A stretch of 9,319 nt of DNA, taken from contig JAGVII010000009.1 of NCBI GenBank assembly GCA_020056155.1, positions 1 through 9,319 on the forward strand. The letters are read 5' to 3'. Numbering within the stretch: position 1 is the first letter of the stretch; each line of letters opens with the position of its first letter. Positions 1 to 5,939 of the stretch are shown in pieces. Both the position numbers and the translations under genes were made by a program. The notes beneath the pieces were generated by a model. It saw only the letters and a list, made by a program, of their open reading frames with translations, ran no database searches and was not told the origin of the DNA. The DNA is from Afipia sp. (GTDB lineage Bacteria; Pseudomonadota; Alphaproteobacteria; Rhizobiales; Xanthobacteraceae).

Positions 1-116
1 AGCAATGCCGATCCATCGATGAGAGAAAGGACAGGCAGGCCTGTTACGATCGCCAGACAACAGCCGCAGAGACTGCTCGCAAGGCCACTGCTGAATCAAG
101 GCAATTGGCTCCGTAG
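1..116 (+). CDS. C-terminal tail of a possible small secreted protein (partial)
   Basis: Frame 3 of the plus strand is open from the window edge to a TAG at 114-116, giving 37 codons. The visible peptide contains CRSIDERKDRQACYD. This resembles the C-x-I-x-D-x-x-x-R-x-A-C-Y-D pattern seen in many short proteobacterial exported proteins of unknown function, which also often have an Ala/Thr-rich tail as here. The start and any signal peptide lie outside the window. Frame 1 of the same strand is also open, to 168, and the minus strand is open across 1-219, so frame choice rests only on the CYD-like motif. No function can be assigned. Confidence 0.3.
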   Translation, partial: QCRSIDERKDRQACYDRQTTAAETARKATAESRQLAP

Positions 117-388
117 AGCAAATAAAAATAGCAGACGACAAACTATCCAGGCGCCTGCGGAGTATCTGTAAAGGTTGCTGAGGGCCGCGTAACGCGGCTG
201 ACGTAAGACCGCCGAGCATGATCCTTATTCGGGAACAAAAACCGAAGTGCATTGAAGCGGTCGACACTTTGTTCGATAGCTTGTGCGGTTTAAGTCACAG
301 TCTTAGTCACACCCTTAGTCCCAGCCCTAAGTCACGTGGCTTATCCCTCCTCGCGGCCGGAAGGTCCGATTGTTCCTCGGCCGCGTGA
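117..388. other. Intergenic stretch with a small hairpin and a tandem repeat
   Basis: I see no convincing gene here. A GC-rich inverted repeat lies at 184-198 (GCCGCG, loop TAA, CGCGGC) without a following T-run, so it is not a standard terminator. The 12-base tandem repeat at 289-336 is listed separately. The stretch leads directly into the transposase relic and probably belongs to mobile-element debris. Confidence 0.4.
289..336. repeat. Four degenerate 12-base tandem repeats
   Basis: Four consecutive 12-base units can be read without gaps: TTTAAGTCACAG (289-300), TCTTAGTCACAC (301-312), CCTTAGTCCCAG (313-324) and CCCTAAGTCACG (325-336). The shared core is about YYTWAGTCACAG. In frame 290 they read as the tetrapeptides LSHS, LSHT, LSPS, PKSR, but that frame meets a stop at 386-388 and no start or gene supports translation. 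They lie just upstream of the transposase relic and may be part of an element end. Function unknown. Confidence 0.7.
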
Positions 389-560
389 GGGCATCGGCGG
401 CAGTTCGGTGAAGTCGACAAACACCGCATTCTGGATGAGCCAGCGCAACCCGACGCCAGCGTCTCAGAAGTGGCGCGCCGCTATGGCATCGATCGCCGGA
501 TTCTTTATCGACGGAAGCAGGAGCTGGGTCCGCCGAGGTTCGTCACCATGCGGATTAGCG
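389..560 (+). pseudogene. Transposase orfA relic (IS66/IS3-type helix-turn-helix)
   Basis: Read from 389 in frame 2, the peptide contains EVDKHRILDE, then SVSEVARRYGIDRRILYRRK, then QEL and FVTMRIS. This is the pattern of the N-terminal DNA-binding part of IS66/IS3-family OrfA proteins: a charged start, an ARRYGI helix-turn-helix ending in a W/RKQEL-like motif, then an FV-x-V-x-I strand. The frame has a stop at 386-388 with no credible ATG upstream. After about 555 the reading frame (open to 790) no longer looks like a transposase, and no tnpB or tnpC follows. I infer a decayed fragment, not an active element. IS66 versus IS3 cannot be settled from this short piece. Confidence 0.55.
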
Positions 561-847
561 GATTCTGGATGGCAACCGTCCGTGCTGCACAAACCACCCG
601 CGGCAAGGCCATAGTGAAGACAAAGTCCGGCGATGGGAGCGGACGGCATCGACAATTGCGTCTGCTTTTTGCAATTCGACTCGGGAATCCCCTCGGCCAT
701 CAAATTGTGATAGGACGCATTCGACAGGCGCATGATCAATCTTCGCCACGACCCAGTACTTTCTCGCCTGGATTAACCGCGCCTACATAATACTGATAAG
801 CTTGCTCACGCGCGCGTTTTGAAATTGGATCTCGCCAATTCCACTTC
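561..847. other. Non-coding DNA beyond the catabolic operon
   Basis: Nothing recognisable is encoded on either strand; the short open frames give no family-like motifs. The stretch separates the transposase relic from the 3' end of the dioxygenase gene. The only structure I see is the weak inverted repeat at 823-840. Confidence 0.4.
823..840 (-). terminator. Weak hairpin after the dioxygenase gene
   Basis: Inverted repeat AATTGG, 6-base loop, CCAATT, starting 8 bases past the dioxygenase stop codon. The stem is only 6 bp and AT-rich. On the minus strand it is followed by TCAAAA, not a T-run. It could be a weak or factor-assisted 3' end, but it is not a convincing intrinsic terminator. Confidence 0.2.
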
Positions 848-1741
848 TTATTGGGTCGGTTGCGGAACGTGCCCCTCTCCAGGTTTTACGTGAAAATCGT
901 ACTTCATCTCGTACCAAGGTCCCATTGCGGGCTGGCCGTCCGGCATTATTGGGTCATCCCTGCGTTCGACCTTGCAAATTAGTTCTTCCTTGACGCCAAA
1001 AACAACGTCTGATTCGAGATACTCATCGCCTTCAATGAACACGTGCGTGATGAGTGGCTCAAGGCCCGGAGCATTTAAAAGGAAATGGATGTGGGCTGGT
1101 CTCATAGGATGCCTGTTCGTCGCGGCAACTAATTGCCCAACGGGGCCATCGGTTGGGATCGGATAGCTTCGCGGCAAAATAGTTCGAAATGAAACGTGGC
1201 CGTTCGCGTCGGTTACGAAACGGGCCCTGAGCGAAGCGCCCTCGTGCTGATAGGATTTCTTCTGAGTATCATAGAAGCCTTCATCGTCGGCATGCCAAAC
1301 ATCGACCGCGACATTCTCAACAGGTCCACCATTCAGGCTCGTCACACGTATATCGACAAACATGGGCCGCCCTGCAACTCCTACTGCAATGTTGGAATTG
1401 CTCGGCACAGTCCTATGTTCACCAACGTAGAATGGTCCAAGAACCGTCGTCTCGGTCGCACCTTCACGGTCACGGTGATTAACTGCATCGACCAGCATTG
1501 ACACTCCTAGAACATCGGAAAGAAGAATGAATTCTTGCCGAGTGGGCGTGCATTTTTGCCCGGTCTTGGTCAGAAATTCGATTCCAAACATCCATTCTTC
1601 AAATGTCAAATCCGTCTTTCGGACAAACTCATGCAGGGATCGCACCAGTTGTGAAATTACTTCCCTCTGTCGCGCACTGGCAGTTTTAGAGAAACTCGCT
1701 ACCACCTGTTCCGTGAGAACATTATCATCAAACTGCGCCAT
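848..1741 (-). CDS. Hydroxyquinol 1,2-dioxygenase (intradiol ring cleavage)
   Basis: This 297-residue protein is a cytoplasmic non-haem Fe(III) intradiol dioxygenase that should cleave hydroxyquinol between C1 and C2 to maleylacetate. An N-terminal helical dimerisation part (about 1-100, with FEEWMFGIEFLTKTGQ) precedes LGPFYV and the catalytic beta-sandwich. The four iron ligands are visible: Tyr157 (DDEGFYD), Tyr193 (RSYPIPTDGPVG), and His217 and His219 (HPMRPAHIHF); Arg214 is the usual active-site arginine. Length and the PTDGPVG and RPAHIHF motifs fit hydroxyquinol enzymes (GraB, TcpC, HadC class) better than catechol 1,2-dioxygenases, and the neighbouring maleylacetate reductase supports this. 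An AGGGG ribosome site at 1751-1755 supports the ATG at 1741. It is the last gene of the cluster, 66 bases after the reductase. Chlorocatechol or catechol activity cannot be excluded by eye. Confidence 0.93.
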   Translation of the reverse strand: MAQFDDNVLTEQVVASFSKTASARQREVISQLVRSLHEFVRKTDLTFEEWMFGIEFLTKTGQKCTPTRQEFILLSDVLGVSMLVDAVNHRDREGATETTVLGPFYVGEHRTVPSNSNIAVGVAGRPMFVDIRVTSLNGGPVENVAVDVWHADDEGFYDTQKKSYQHEGASLRARFVTDANGHVSFRTILPRSYPIPTDGPVGQLVAATNRHPMRPAHIHFLLNAPGLEPLITHVFIEGDEYLESDVVFGVKEELICKVERRDDPIMPDGQPAMGPWYEMKYDFHVKPGEGHVPQPTQ

Positions 1742-1807
1742 TTCATCATTCCCCTAGATGCTAAGTGACCCGCGCCTATCCCGCTCGGTTCAACGTTTGA
1801 TTTGAGA

Positions 1808-2875
1808 TCAACGCTCCGTAAATGGCTCGTGGCCGTGGAAGGCTCGTTCTAGAAGCGATCGAACACCGGTTTTCGTCACGGGTGCGGGATTTGGATATGG
1901 GGCAGATACCGCCAATTCACTTGCGCGGTCCAGACCTTCGTAAGGCATGCCTATTTCCCGTAGCGATTTTGGAGCATTCAGATCGCCAATAAAATTTGAC
2001 AATCCGCGTGGAGCATCCTGAACGTCGAGCGCCTTCGCCACAAGGCGAAGCGCTGCGGGCGCCGCTCTTTCATTGTACGCAAGCGAGTGTGGTAGCAAAA
2101 CTGTGTGCATCTCGGCATGAGGGAGATTAAATGCACCTCCCAGCGCGTGACAAAGCTTATGGTGTATTGCCATATCGGTGCTTCCAAGACAGACACCGCA
2201 GGCCCATGCCCCAAACAACGCCTCCGCCCGCGCATCACGATCGCTAGGCGTCCCTGAAATACGCGGGAGTGCGCGAGCGAGCGATGCCATTCCACGCTCC
2301 GCCAACATCGAAATAATGGGATTTGCATTGATCGCGTATAGCGCCTCCACCGCATGCGCAAACGCATTGATACCCGAGGTTACCGAAAGCGGGACAGGCA
2401 ATGTCAGCGTCAGATCGACATCATAAATGATAACCTGAGGCAAAATTTTTAGATGTCTTTGAATTGTCTTGCGACCTGATACTGTCTCCCCGAGAATCGG
2501 TGTGGCTTCAGATCCGGCGTAGGTCGTTGGAATTACTATCTGAGGAACATCCGTACGTAGCGAAATAGCCTTGCCCAAGCCGGTTGTGGAACCACCCCCC
2601 ACCGACACGACCGCATCGGCGCGACGTATCTTCAATAGCTCGATCGCACGTTCGGTTATTTCCGTCGGAGTGTGCATTTCCGCATGGGGAAATACCCCGA
2701 CCGAGTTCGTGCCCAAACTGACTGAAATCGCTCCCGCTAACGCTTTCTGAAACGGAGTACATAGCACGAGGGCTTGCTTACAACCTAGTGCCTCCAATTC
2801 CCCGCTTATCCGCGAAATCGTTCCTGAACCGAATATCACCCGCGCTGGCAGCGCCGTATACACAAATGGCTGCAT
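1808..2875 (-). CDS. Maleylacetate reductase
   Basis: This 355-residue protein belongs to the iron-containing alcohol dehydrogenase fold and should reduce maleylacetate to 3-oxoadipate with NAD(P)H, feeding the beta-ketoadipate route. The N-terminal Rossmann-like domain carries the dinucleotide loop GGGS (93-96) and PTTYAGSEATPI (116-127). The C-terminal helical domain carries SGINAFAHAVEALYA (167-181) and HHKLCHALGGAFNLPHAEMH (238-257), both typical of MacA/TcpD/GraC-type enzymes. Asn170 stands where metal-dependent alcohol dehydrogenases have a metal-binding Asp; I recall this as usual in maleylacetate reductases. The usual family length is about 350. An AAGGG site at 2881-2885, five bases before the ATG, supports the start. 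It lies 111 bases after the monooxygenase, beyond a strong hairpin, and 66 bases before the dioxygenase. Chlorinated maleylacetates are possible alternative substrates. Confidence 0.92.
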   Translation of the reverse strand: MQPFVYTALPARVIFGSGTISRISGELEALGCKQALVLCTPFQKALAGAISVSLGTNSVGVFPHAEMHTPTEITERAIELLKIRRADAVVSVGGGSTTGLGKAISLRTDVPQIVIPTTYAGSEATPILGETVSGRKTIQRHLKILPQVIIYDVDLTLTLPVPLSVTSGINAFAHAVEALYAINANPIISMLAERGMASLARALPRISGTPSDRDARAEALFGAWACGVCLGSTDMAIHHKLCHALGGAFNLPHAEMHTVLLPHSLAYNERAAPAALRLVAKALDVQDAPRGLSNFIGDLNAPKSLREIGMPYEGLDRASELAVSAPYPNPAPVTKTGVRSLLERAFHGHEPFTER

Positions 2876-2940
2876 TGATACCCTTACCTAGGTGAAATCT
2901 ACGTCAGAGAATACACACCGGAACGCGATACGCTTCAGCA

Positions 2941-2950
2941 TTCGATCGAA
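2941..2950. repeat. Perfect 10-base palindrome
   Basis: TTCGATCGAA is a perfect palindrome in the gap between the monooxygenase and maleylacetate reductase genes, two bases from the strong hairpin at 2953-2980. It could be a short protein-binding site or just part of the hairpin region; there is no direct support for either. Confidence 0.3.
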
Positions 2951-2952
2951 GA

Positions 2953-2980
2953 GCCTTGGGGCGCGATCGCACCCCAAGGC
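2953..2980 (-). ncRNA. Strong intercistronic hairpin between monooxygenase and reductase genes
   Basis: Nine perfect base pairs, GCCTTGGGG against CCCCAAGGC, enclose a 10-base loop that contains the self-complementary GCGATCGC. The hairpin begins six bases past the monooxygenase stop codon. On the minus strand the base after it is a single T followed by CTTCG, so there is no T-run. It therefore looks more like an mRNA-stabilising or processing hairpin, or a partial terminator that lowers expression of the two downstream genes, than a full intrinsic terminator. A second short stem (ATTGC at 2983-2987, GCAAT at 2994-2998) overlaps the stop codon. Confidence 0.5.
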
Positions 2981-2986
2981 GTATTG

Positions 2987-4597
2987 CTAATTGGCAATAG
3001 CTTTCGATTTCTTGGCCTTATCGGTATCGCTACCGATGTATCCATCATGAACGTCCTGTGCCTTGGCATATTCGGGCTGGAATCGGACGCTTGCATAATG
3101 CGACGCCTTTTCAGCTTCCTGCGCCCTTTTGCCGAGTTCCGCTGTGTCACCGAATCCCAATACTTTCCGGGCAAGCTCCGTGAGCGGACCGTCGACCTGA
3201 TACTCGGTACGCTGCATCGTAAGCAGGTTGATCAAGTACAATGGCGTACCGTTGAATTTCTCGAACATTTCATGGCGATTACCCCACTCGGTGAGGAATC
3301 GTTCGCTGATCTGCCGAAAAATCTTGATACGATCACGCGCACTGATCTCCGCCCCACGAAGAGCTTCAGCGAGCTTTGGCCCGATGTAAGGGTCATCTAG
3401 CTCCTTCTTCGTCGGTTGAATGACAACACCGCGCCCGCAAAAGTCGATCAGCATATTGACCATCTTGTGCTGATTTTCGAGATAATAGGCTCGGCCAAAA
3501 TCGATGTAGATATTGTTTGGCTTGTAGAGGCCGCCAGGTGTTGCGAAGCCGGTTTCCTCCGCTGCGATCATAAATGCTCGACATGTCTCACGGAAACGGA
3601 TGAGTTCAGCAAGCTGCGCCTGCACCACCGGTCCGGCACCCGTACCAAGTGACTGGGTAAGAAGAAGCGCCAGCCCCACCATGAGTTCCGCGTGAACGCA
3701 ATGACGAATCTGCGTTTCCAAGTGCACCCAGTCGAACTGGCGCTGCGGATACCACTTGGCGTGGTCTGGATTTCCAATGTGCTGTACCTGCGCCCACGGT
3801 ATGAGCACATCGTCGAAGTAAACCATTGCATCCAGCTCATCGCCGATCGTAGCGAGCGGGCGATCATATGGATCAGCATCTGGTTCCGCGTTAGATTTGC
3901 GGGCGACCACTGAAATGCCCTTGGTCGCGATTGGCACAAGCGCATAAACGGTCTGTTCAGGCGTCTGACCCGGTCGCCACAGGTTACCGATTAACAGATG
4001 ATTCACGAATGGGACCGACGTGCCGATGGCTTTCCAGCCGCGGACCAAAATGCCGTCTTCACGTTCCTCGACAATCTTAAGCATTGGCGTCTCCGCCATC
4101 GCGTTGTCCCGGCCGCGATCAAACTGAACGTCAAGGAACATCGGTGAGATAGCAAGGTCCTTGGACGTCACCTCGTCCCACTGACGCTGAATGTTGCCCG
4201 ACAAATCTCGATTGCCATTCTTGAACCGAGAGTTCTCCGCCCAAGGTGTTTGATCGTCTACCTGGGTAAACATAACGACATTCATACCAGCTGGCGGACG
4301 GGTAAAAATGCCACCTTTGAAATGCCTGCACAGAAAATCGGTGTACTTACGGCGATGTATCACATCATCCTTCGAACGCGGCAAGAACCAGTGCATCGAT
4401 TGGCGCTTGCCGTCCTTGTCGATAAAGGTGGTGATGTCCAGATTCTTTGGATCGAGATGAAGATCATAGTATTCCGCGATCGCATTGGCGTAGCCTTTTG
4501 TCTTTGGGTGCGTGGTGATATCGTCGATCAATTCCCCGCCTACATACACCTTCCGCCCGTCGCGAAGCGACTCGAGATACTCTCTACCAGTTCTCAT
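2987..4597 (-). CDS. FADH2-dependent phenol monooxygenase, HpaB/TcpA/HadA family (likely forms hydroxyquinol)
   Basis: This 536-residue protein is the oxygenase component of a two-component flavin (group D) monooxygenase that hydroxylates phenolic rings using reduced flavin from a separate reductase. The N-terminal HpaB domain starts with MRTGREYLESLRDGR (1-15) and contains HPKT (30-33) and KAIGTSVPF (189-197). The helical C-terminal domain has IGDELDAMVYFDDV (251-264), IPWAQVQHIGNPDHAKWYPQ (266-285), FDWVH (288-292), TPGGLYKPN (353-361) and NGTPLYLINLLTMQR (449-463). Arg100 and His292 appear to match the catalytic Arg and His described for HadA (my alignment by eye). The overall pattern resembles TcpA/TftD/HadA and resorcinol hydroxylases. 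Neighbouring hydroxyquinol and maleylacetate genes make hydroxyquinol the probable product; the substrate could be resorcinol, a chlorophenol or a nitrophenol. The frame is open 22 codons further upstream, but that would overlap the previous gene, and a GGAG site at 4606-4609 favours ATG 4597. Confidence 0.9.
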   Translation of the reverse strand: MRTGREYLESLRDGRKVYVGGELIDDITTHPKTKGYANAIAEYYDLHLDPKNLDITTFIDKDGKRQSMHWFLPRSKDDVIHRRKYTDFLCRHFKGGIFTRPPAGMNVVMFTQVDDQTPWAENSRFKNGNRDLSGNIQRQWDEVTSKDLAISPMFLDVQFDRGRDNAMAETPMLKIVEEREDGILVRGWKAIGTSVPFVNHLLIGNLWRPGQTPEQTVYALVPIATKGISVVARKSNAEPDADPYDRPLATIGDELDAMVYFDDVLIPWAQVQHIGNPDHAKWYPQRQFDWVHLETQIRHCVHAELMVGLALLLTQSLGTGAGPVVQAQLAELIRFRETCRAFMIAAEETGFATPGGLYKPNNIYIDFGRAYYLENQHKMVNMLIDFCGRGVVIQPTKKELDDPYIGPKLAEALRGAEISARDRIKIFRQISERFLTEWGNRHEMFEKFNGTPLYLINLLTMQRTEYQVDGPLTELARKVLGFGDTAELGKRAQEAEKASHYASVRFQPEYAKAQDVHDGYIGSDTDKAKKSKAIAN

Positions 4598-4605
4598 CTT
4601 GATGA

Positions 4606-4609
4606 CTCC
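4606..4609 (-). promoter_or_regulatory. Ribosome binding site that decides the monooxygenase start
   Basis: GGAG on the minus strand lies 8 bases before the ATG at 4597 and starts just past the stop codon of the SnoaL-like gene. It matches the family's usual N-terminus (M-x-TG-x-x-YLESL) and argues against the longer open frame that begins at 4663. Confidence 0.7.
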
Positions 4610-4610
4610 G

Positions 4611-5015
4611 TTAAACGTTGTTGATCTGCTTTTGAAACGTTGCAGCGTCCCAGTAATCTTCACTGCTACGAATCAAACCCCCATGCACCTGCAAGACATG
4701 AGCTCCCCGCAATGAAATTCGTTGGCCTCTTGCAACGATCTGGCCCATCTGGGCTCCCAACGTTGCAGTCAAAAGATAGGTTACAGTCAAAGATCCGGAC
4801 GGGTCGGATATCTGCAGTCGCGGCTCCCACCGCGCGTCGGGAAACCAACCCAGGAATTTCGCTAGTCCAGCTACGATTATGTCCGGCCCGACCTTCGAAT
4901 GGCCTGTCGCAATGTCTTGATGAGTGGCGTTGACGTCGTAAAGTGCCGCGACAGCTACCGTGTCATGACGATTGTAAGCGCCGTAGAATGCTTCAGCGAT
5001 TCCATACAGCTTCAT
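4611..5015 (-). CDS. SnoaL/NTF2-like small protein of the catabolic operon
   Basis: This 134-residue protein shows the SnoaL-like (NTF2 superfamily) cone-fold pattern: an N-terminal helix with FYGAYNRHD (10-18), ALYDVNATHQD (24-34), a Phe-Pro-Asp turn in FLGWFPDARWE (54-64), beta-strands, and the closing VHGGLIRSSEDYWDAATF (110-127), like the usual D/H-G-K-I-x-x-x-x-x-YWD ending. There is no signal peptide or membrane segment, so it should be cytoplasmic. Members act as polyketide cyclases, isomerases, dehydratases, hydrolases or non-catalytic ligand binders, and the family alone gives no reaction. Its start overlaps the reductase stop (ATGA, 5012-5015) and it ends 13 bases before the monooxygenase ATG, with GGGAG at 5024-5028 as ribosome site. 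That position between the two monooxygenase components suggests a role with the phenolic or quinone intermediate. This is inference. Confidence 0.8.
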   Translation of the reverse strand: MKLYGIAEAFYGAYNRHDTVAVAALYDVNATHQDIATGHSKVGPDIIVAGLAKFLGWFPDARWEPRLQISDPSGSLTVTYLLTATLGAQMGQIVARGQRISLRGAHVLQVHGGLIRSSEDYWDAATFQKQINNV

Positions 5016-5611
5016 GCGCTGCGCTCCCGCCTTGATGTGGCCTCACCAATCGCAACGCCATGCAAGTAACGTCCCTCGCCGTACAACAACGGCGGCAGAT
5101 ATCTCGGCGCGAGAATCGCCTCGATCGCGCTTATGACCACAAGGTGGCTTCCGACCGACAAGATGTCGGTTGCCTTGCAATCGAATGTGACGAGGGAGTC
5201 TCGCAGAACGGGCATAACGACTCGCTCTGGCAAGTCATCCCGCGGAACTACGTGCTCATCAATGTATTTGTCTTCACCCGTGCGGGAACATAATTGCGAT
5301 AGATAAAGCTGCGCTTGGCTTAGCAGATTAACTGCGAAGCGACCCTCGCGAGAAATGTCGGACGCCGTGATCGTCTGATTGTTTACACATATGAGGAGTG
5401 TCGGCGGCTCCATGCAGACAGGCGTGAAGGCACTGACGGTCATTCCCCATGATTGGCCGTCATGACGCGTGGTGATGACAGTCACGCCGCCAACGACTCT
5501 ACGCATCGCGATTCGAAAAGCCTCCGTTTCCGCGCCACTGTTCACATCCCAAGACAAGTCCGACGGCCCAGAATTGATACCGTTTTCCTGGGGCACTTGA
5601 ATTGCTTCCAT
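5012..5611 (-). CDS. NAD(P)H:flavin reductase, partner of the monooxygenase
   Basis: This 199-residue protein belongs to the flavin reductase-like (HpaC/TcpX/HadB-type) split-barrel family, which uses NAD(P)H to reduce free FMN or FAD and hands the reduced flavin to the oxygenase. After a variable, polar N-terminus (1-28) come FRIAMRRVVGGVTVITT (32-48), GMTVSAFTPVCMEPPTLLIC (56-75), FAVNLL (92-97), and near the end the PLLYGEGRYL motif (174-183). The widely conserved GDH motif appears as GSH (154-156), a substitution I believe is tolerated in the family. The usual length is 160-200. GGGGGA at 5618-5623 supports ATG 5611. It is the first gene of the catabolic block, 38 bases from a candidate operator, and its stop overlaps the next start by four bases. 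The product is cytoplasmic. Confidence 0.9.
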   Translation of the reverse strand: MEAIQVPQENGINSGPSDLSWDVNSGAETEAFRIAMRRVVGGVTVITTRHDGQSWGMTVSAFTPVCMEPPTLLICVNNQTITASDISREGRFAVNLLSQAQLYLSQLCSRTGEDKYIDEHVVPRDDLPERVVMPVLRDSLVTFDCKATDILSVGSHLVVISAIEAILAPRYLPPLLYGEGRYLHGVAIGEATSRRERSA

Positions 5612-5648
5612 CTTTCATCCCCCAATGACACTCGACTTTTCAACTCGA

Positions 5649-5672
5649 TTGACCGATAGATCTATCGATCAA
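5649..5672. promoter_or_regulatory. Candidate operator upstream of the flavin reductase gene
   Basis: The core CGATAGATCTATCG (5654-5667) is a perfect 14-base palindrome. With one mismatched pair the symmetry extends to 24 bases, with outer ends TTGA (5649-5652) and TCAA (5669-5672). A further TCAA at 5640-5643 pairs with the same TTGA across five bases. The site ends 38 bases before the reductase ATG, where a repressor such as a TetR, MarR, GntR or IclR-family dimer often binds. No regulator gene is in the window, so the protein is unknown. The sequence symmetry is seen; the role is inferred. Confidence 0.5.
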
Positions 5673-5832
5673 GACGCCCGCTGCTTTCCCGCAGCTATTG
5701 TCGTGTTGGGCAACTTCAATCCGATTGCCATGGCGTCACGCTAGGTTCATTGAGGCGGGGCGTCTAATCGATAATTGGAATTCTAACTATCCGCCGCGTC
5801 AATGCAGCGACCAGCGGCCATGGACGGCTGGA

Positions 5833-5847
5833 CGCACGAAGCGTGCG
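5833..5847 (-). terminator. Small hairpin downstream of livM-type gene
   Basis: CGCACG, a 3-base loop and CGTGCG form a 6-bp GC-rich stem 93 bases beyond the livM-type stop codon. No T-run follows on the minus strand, so it is at best a weak or Rho-assisted 3' end for the transporter operon. Read-through into the catabolic block is possible. Confidence 0.2.
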
Positions 5848-5939
5848 CATCAAGCTGATGCTAATGATTTTATCGCTTTGAATGTCGAAGGTTGTCGACG
5901 GCCTGCTGCAGCTGAAACCGTGTGGAATCGTGATCGTGA

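Larger units (their letters stand above)
5612..5939. other. Gap between transporter and catabolic blocks
   Basis: This is the only long gap between the two blocks and the natural place for the catabolic promoter. I find the near-palindrome at 5649-5672, a small stem at 5680-5695 (GCTGC, 6-base loop, GCAGC) and a hairpin at 5833-5847, but no clean sigma-70 promoter. The plus-strand frame at 5698-6030 contains RHARFIEAGRLIDNWNSNY, which faintly resembles the end of an IS3-type transposase OrfB, but the usual RPHSALG sequence that should follow is not readable and the frame runs into the livM gene antisense. I treat this as a possible relic only. Confidence 0.4.

Noticed and set aside
1..219. 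Minus-strand frame open from an ATG at 219 to the window edge
   Set aside because: 73 codons without a recognisable motif, rich in Arg, Leu and Ser, antisense to a frame with a better motif; could not be supported as a gene.
561..790. Continuation of the transposase frame to 790 as an intact gene
   Set aside because: After about 555 the peptide loses any resemblance to OrfA proteins and there is no start codon upstream of the conserved part.
1978..2367. 129-codon minus-strand frame within the maleylacetate reductase gene
   Set aside because: Same strand but shifted frame, Arg/Trp/Cys-rich composition typical of out-of-frame translation; the overlapping reductase frame carries all the family motifs.
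2984..3400. 138-codon plus-strand open frame inside the monooxygenase gene
   Set aside because: It lies wholly antisense to a strongly recognised HpaB-type gene, has no family-like motifs and no convincing ribosome site; it is a shadow frame.
4598..4663. 22-residue N-terminal extension of the monooxygenase
   Set aside because: It would overlap the SnoaL-like gene, while the shorter start matches the family N-terminus and has a GGAG site eight bases upstream.
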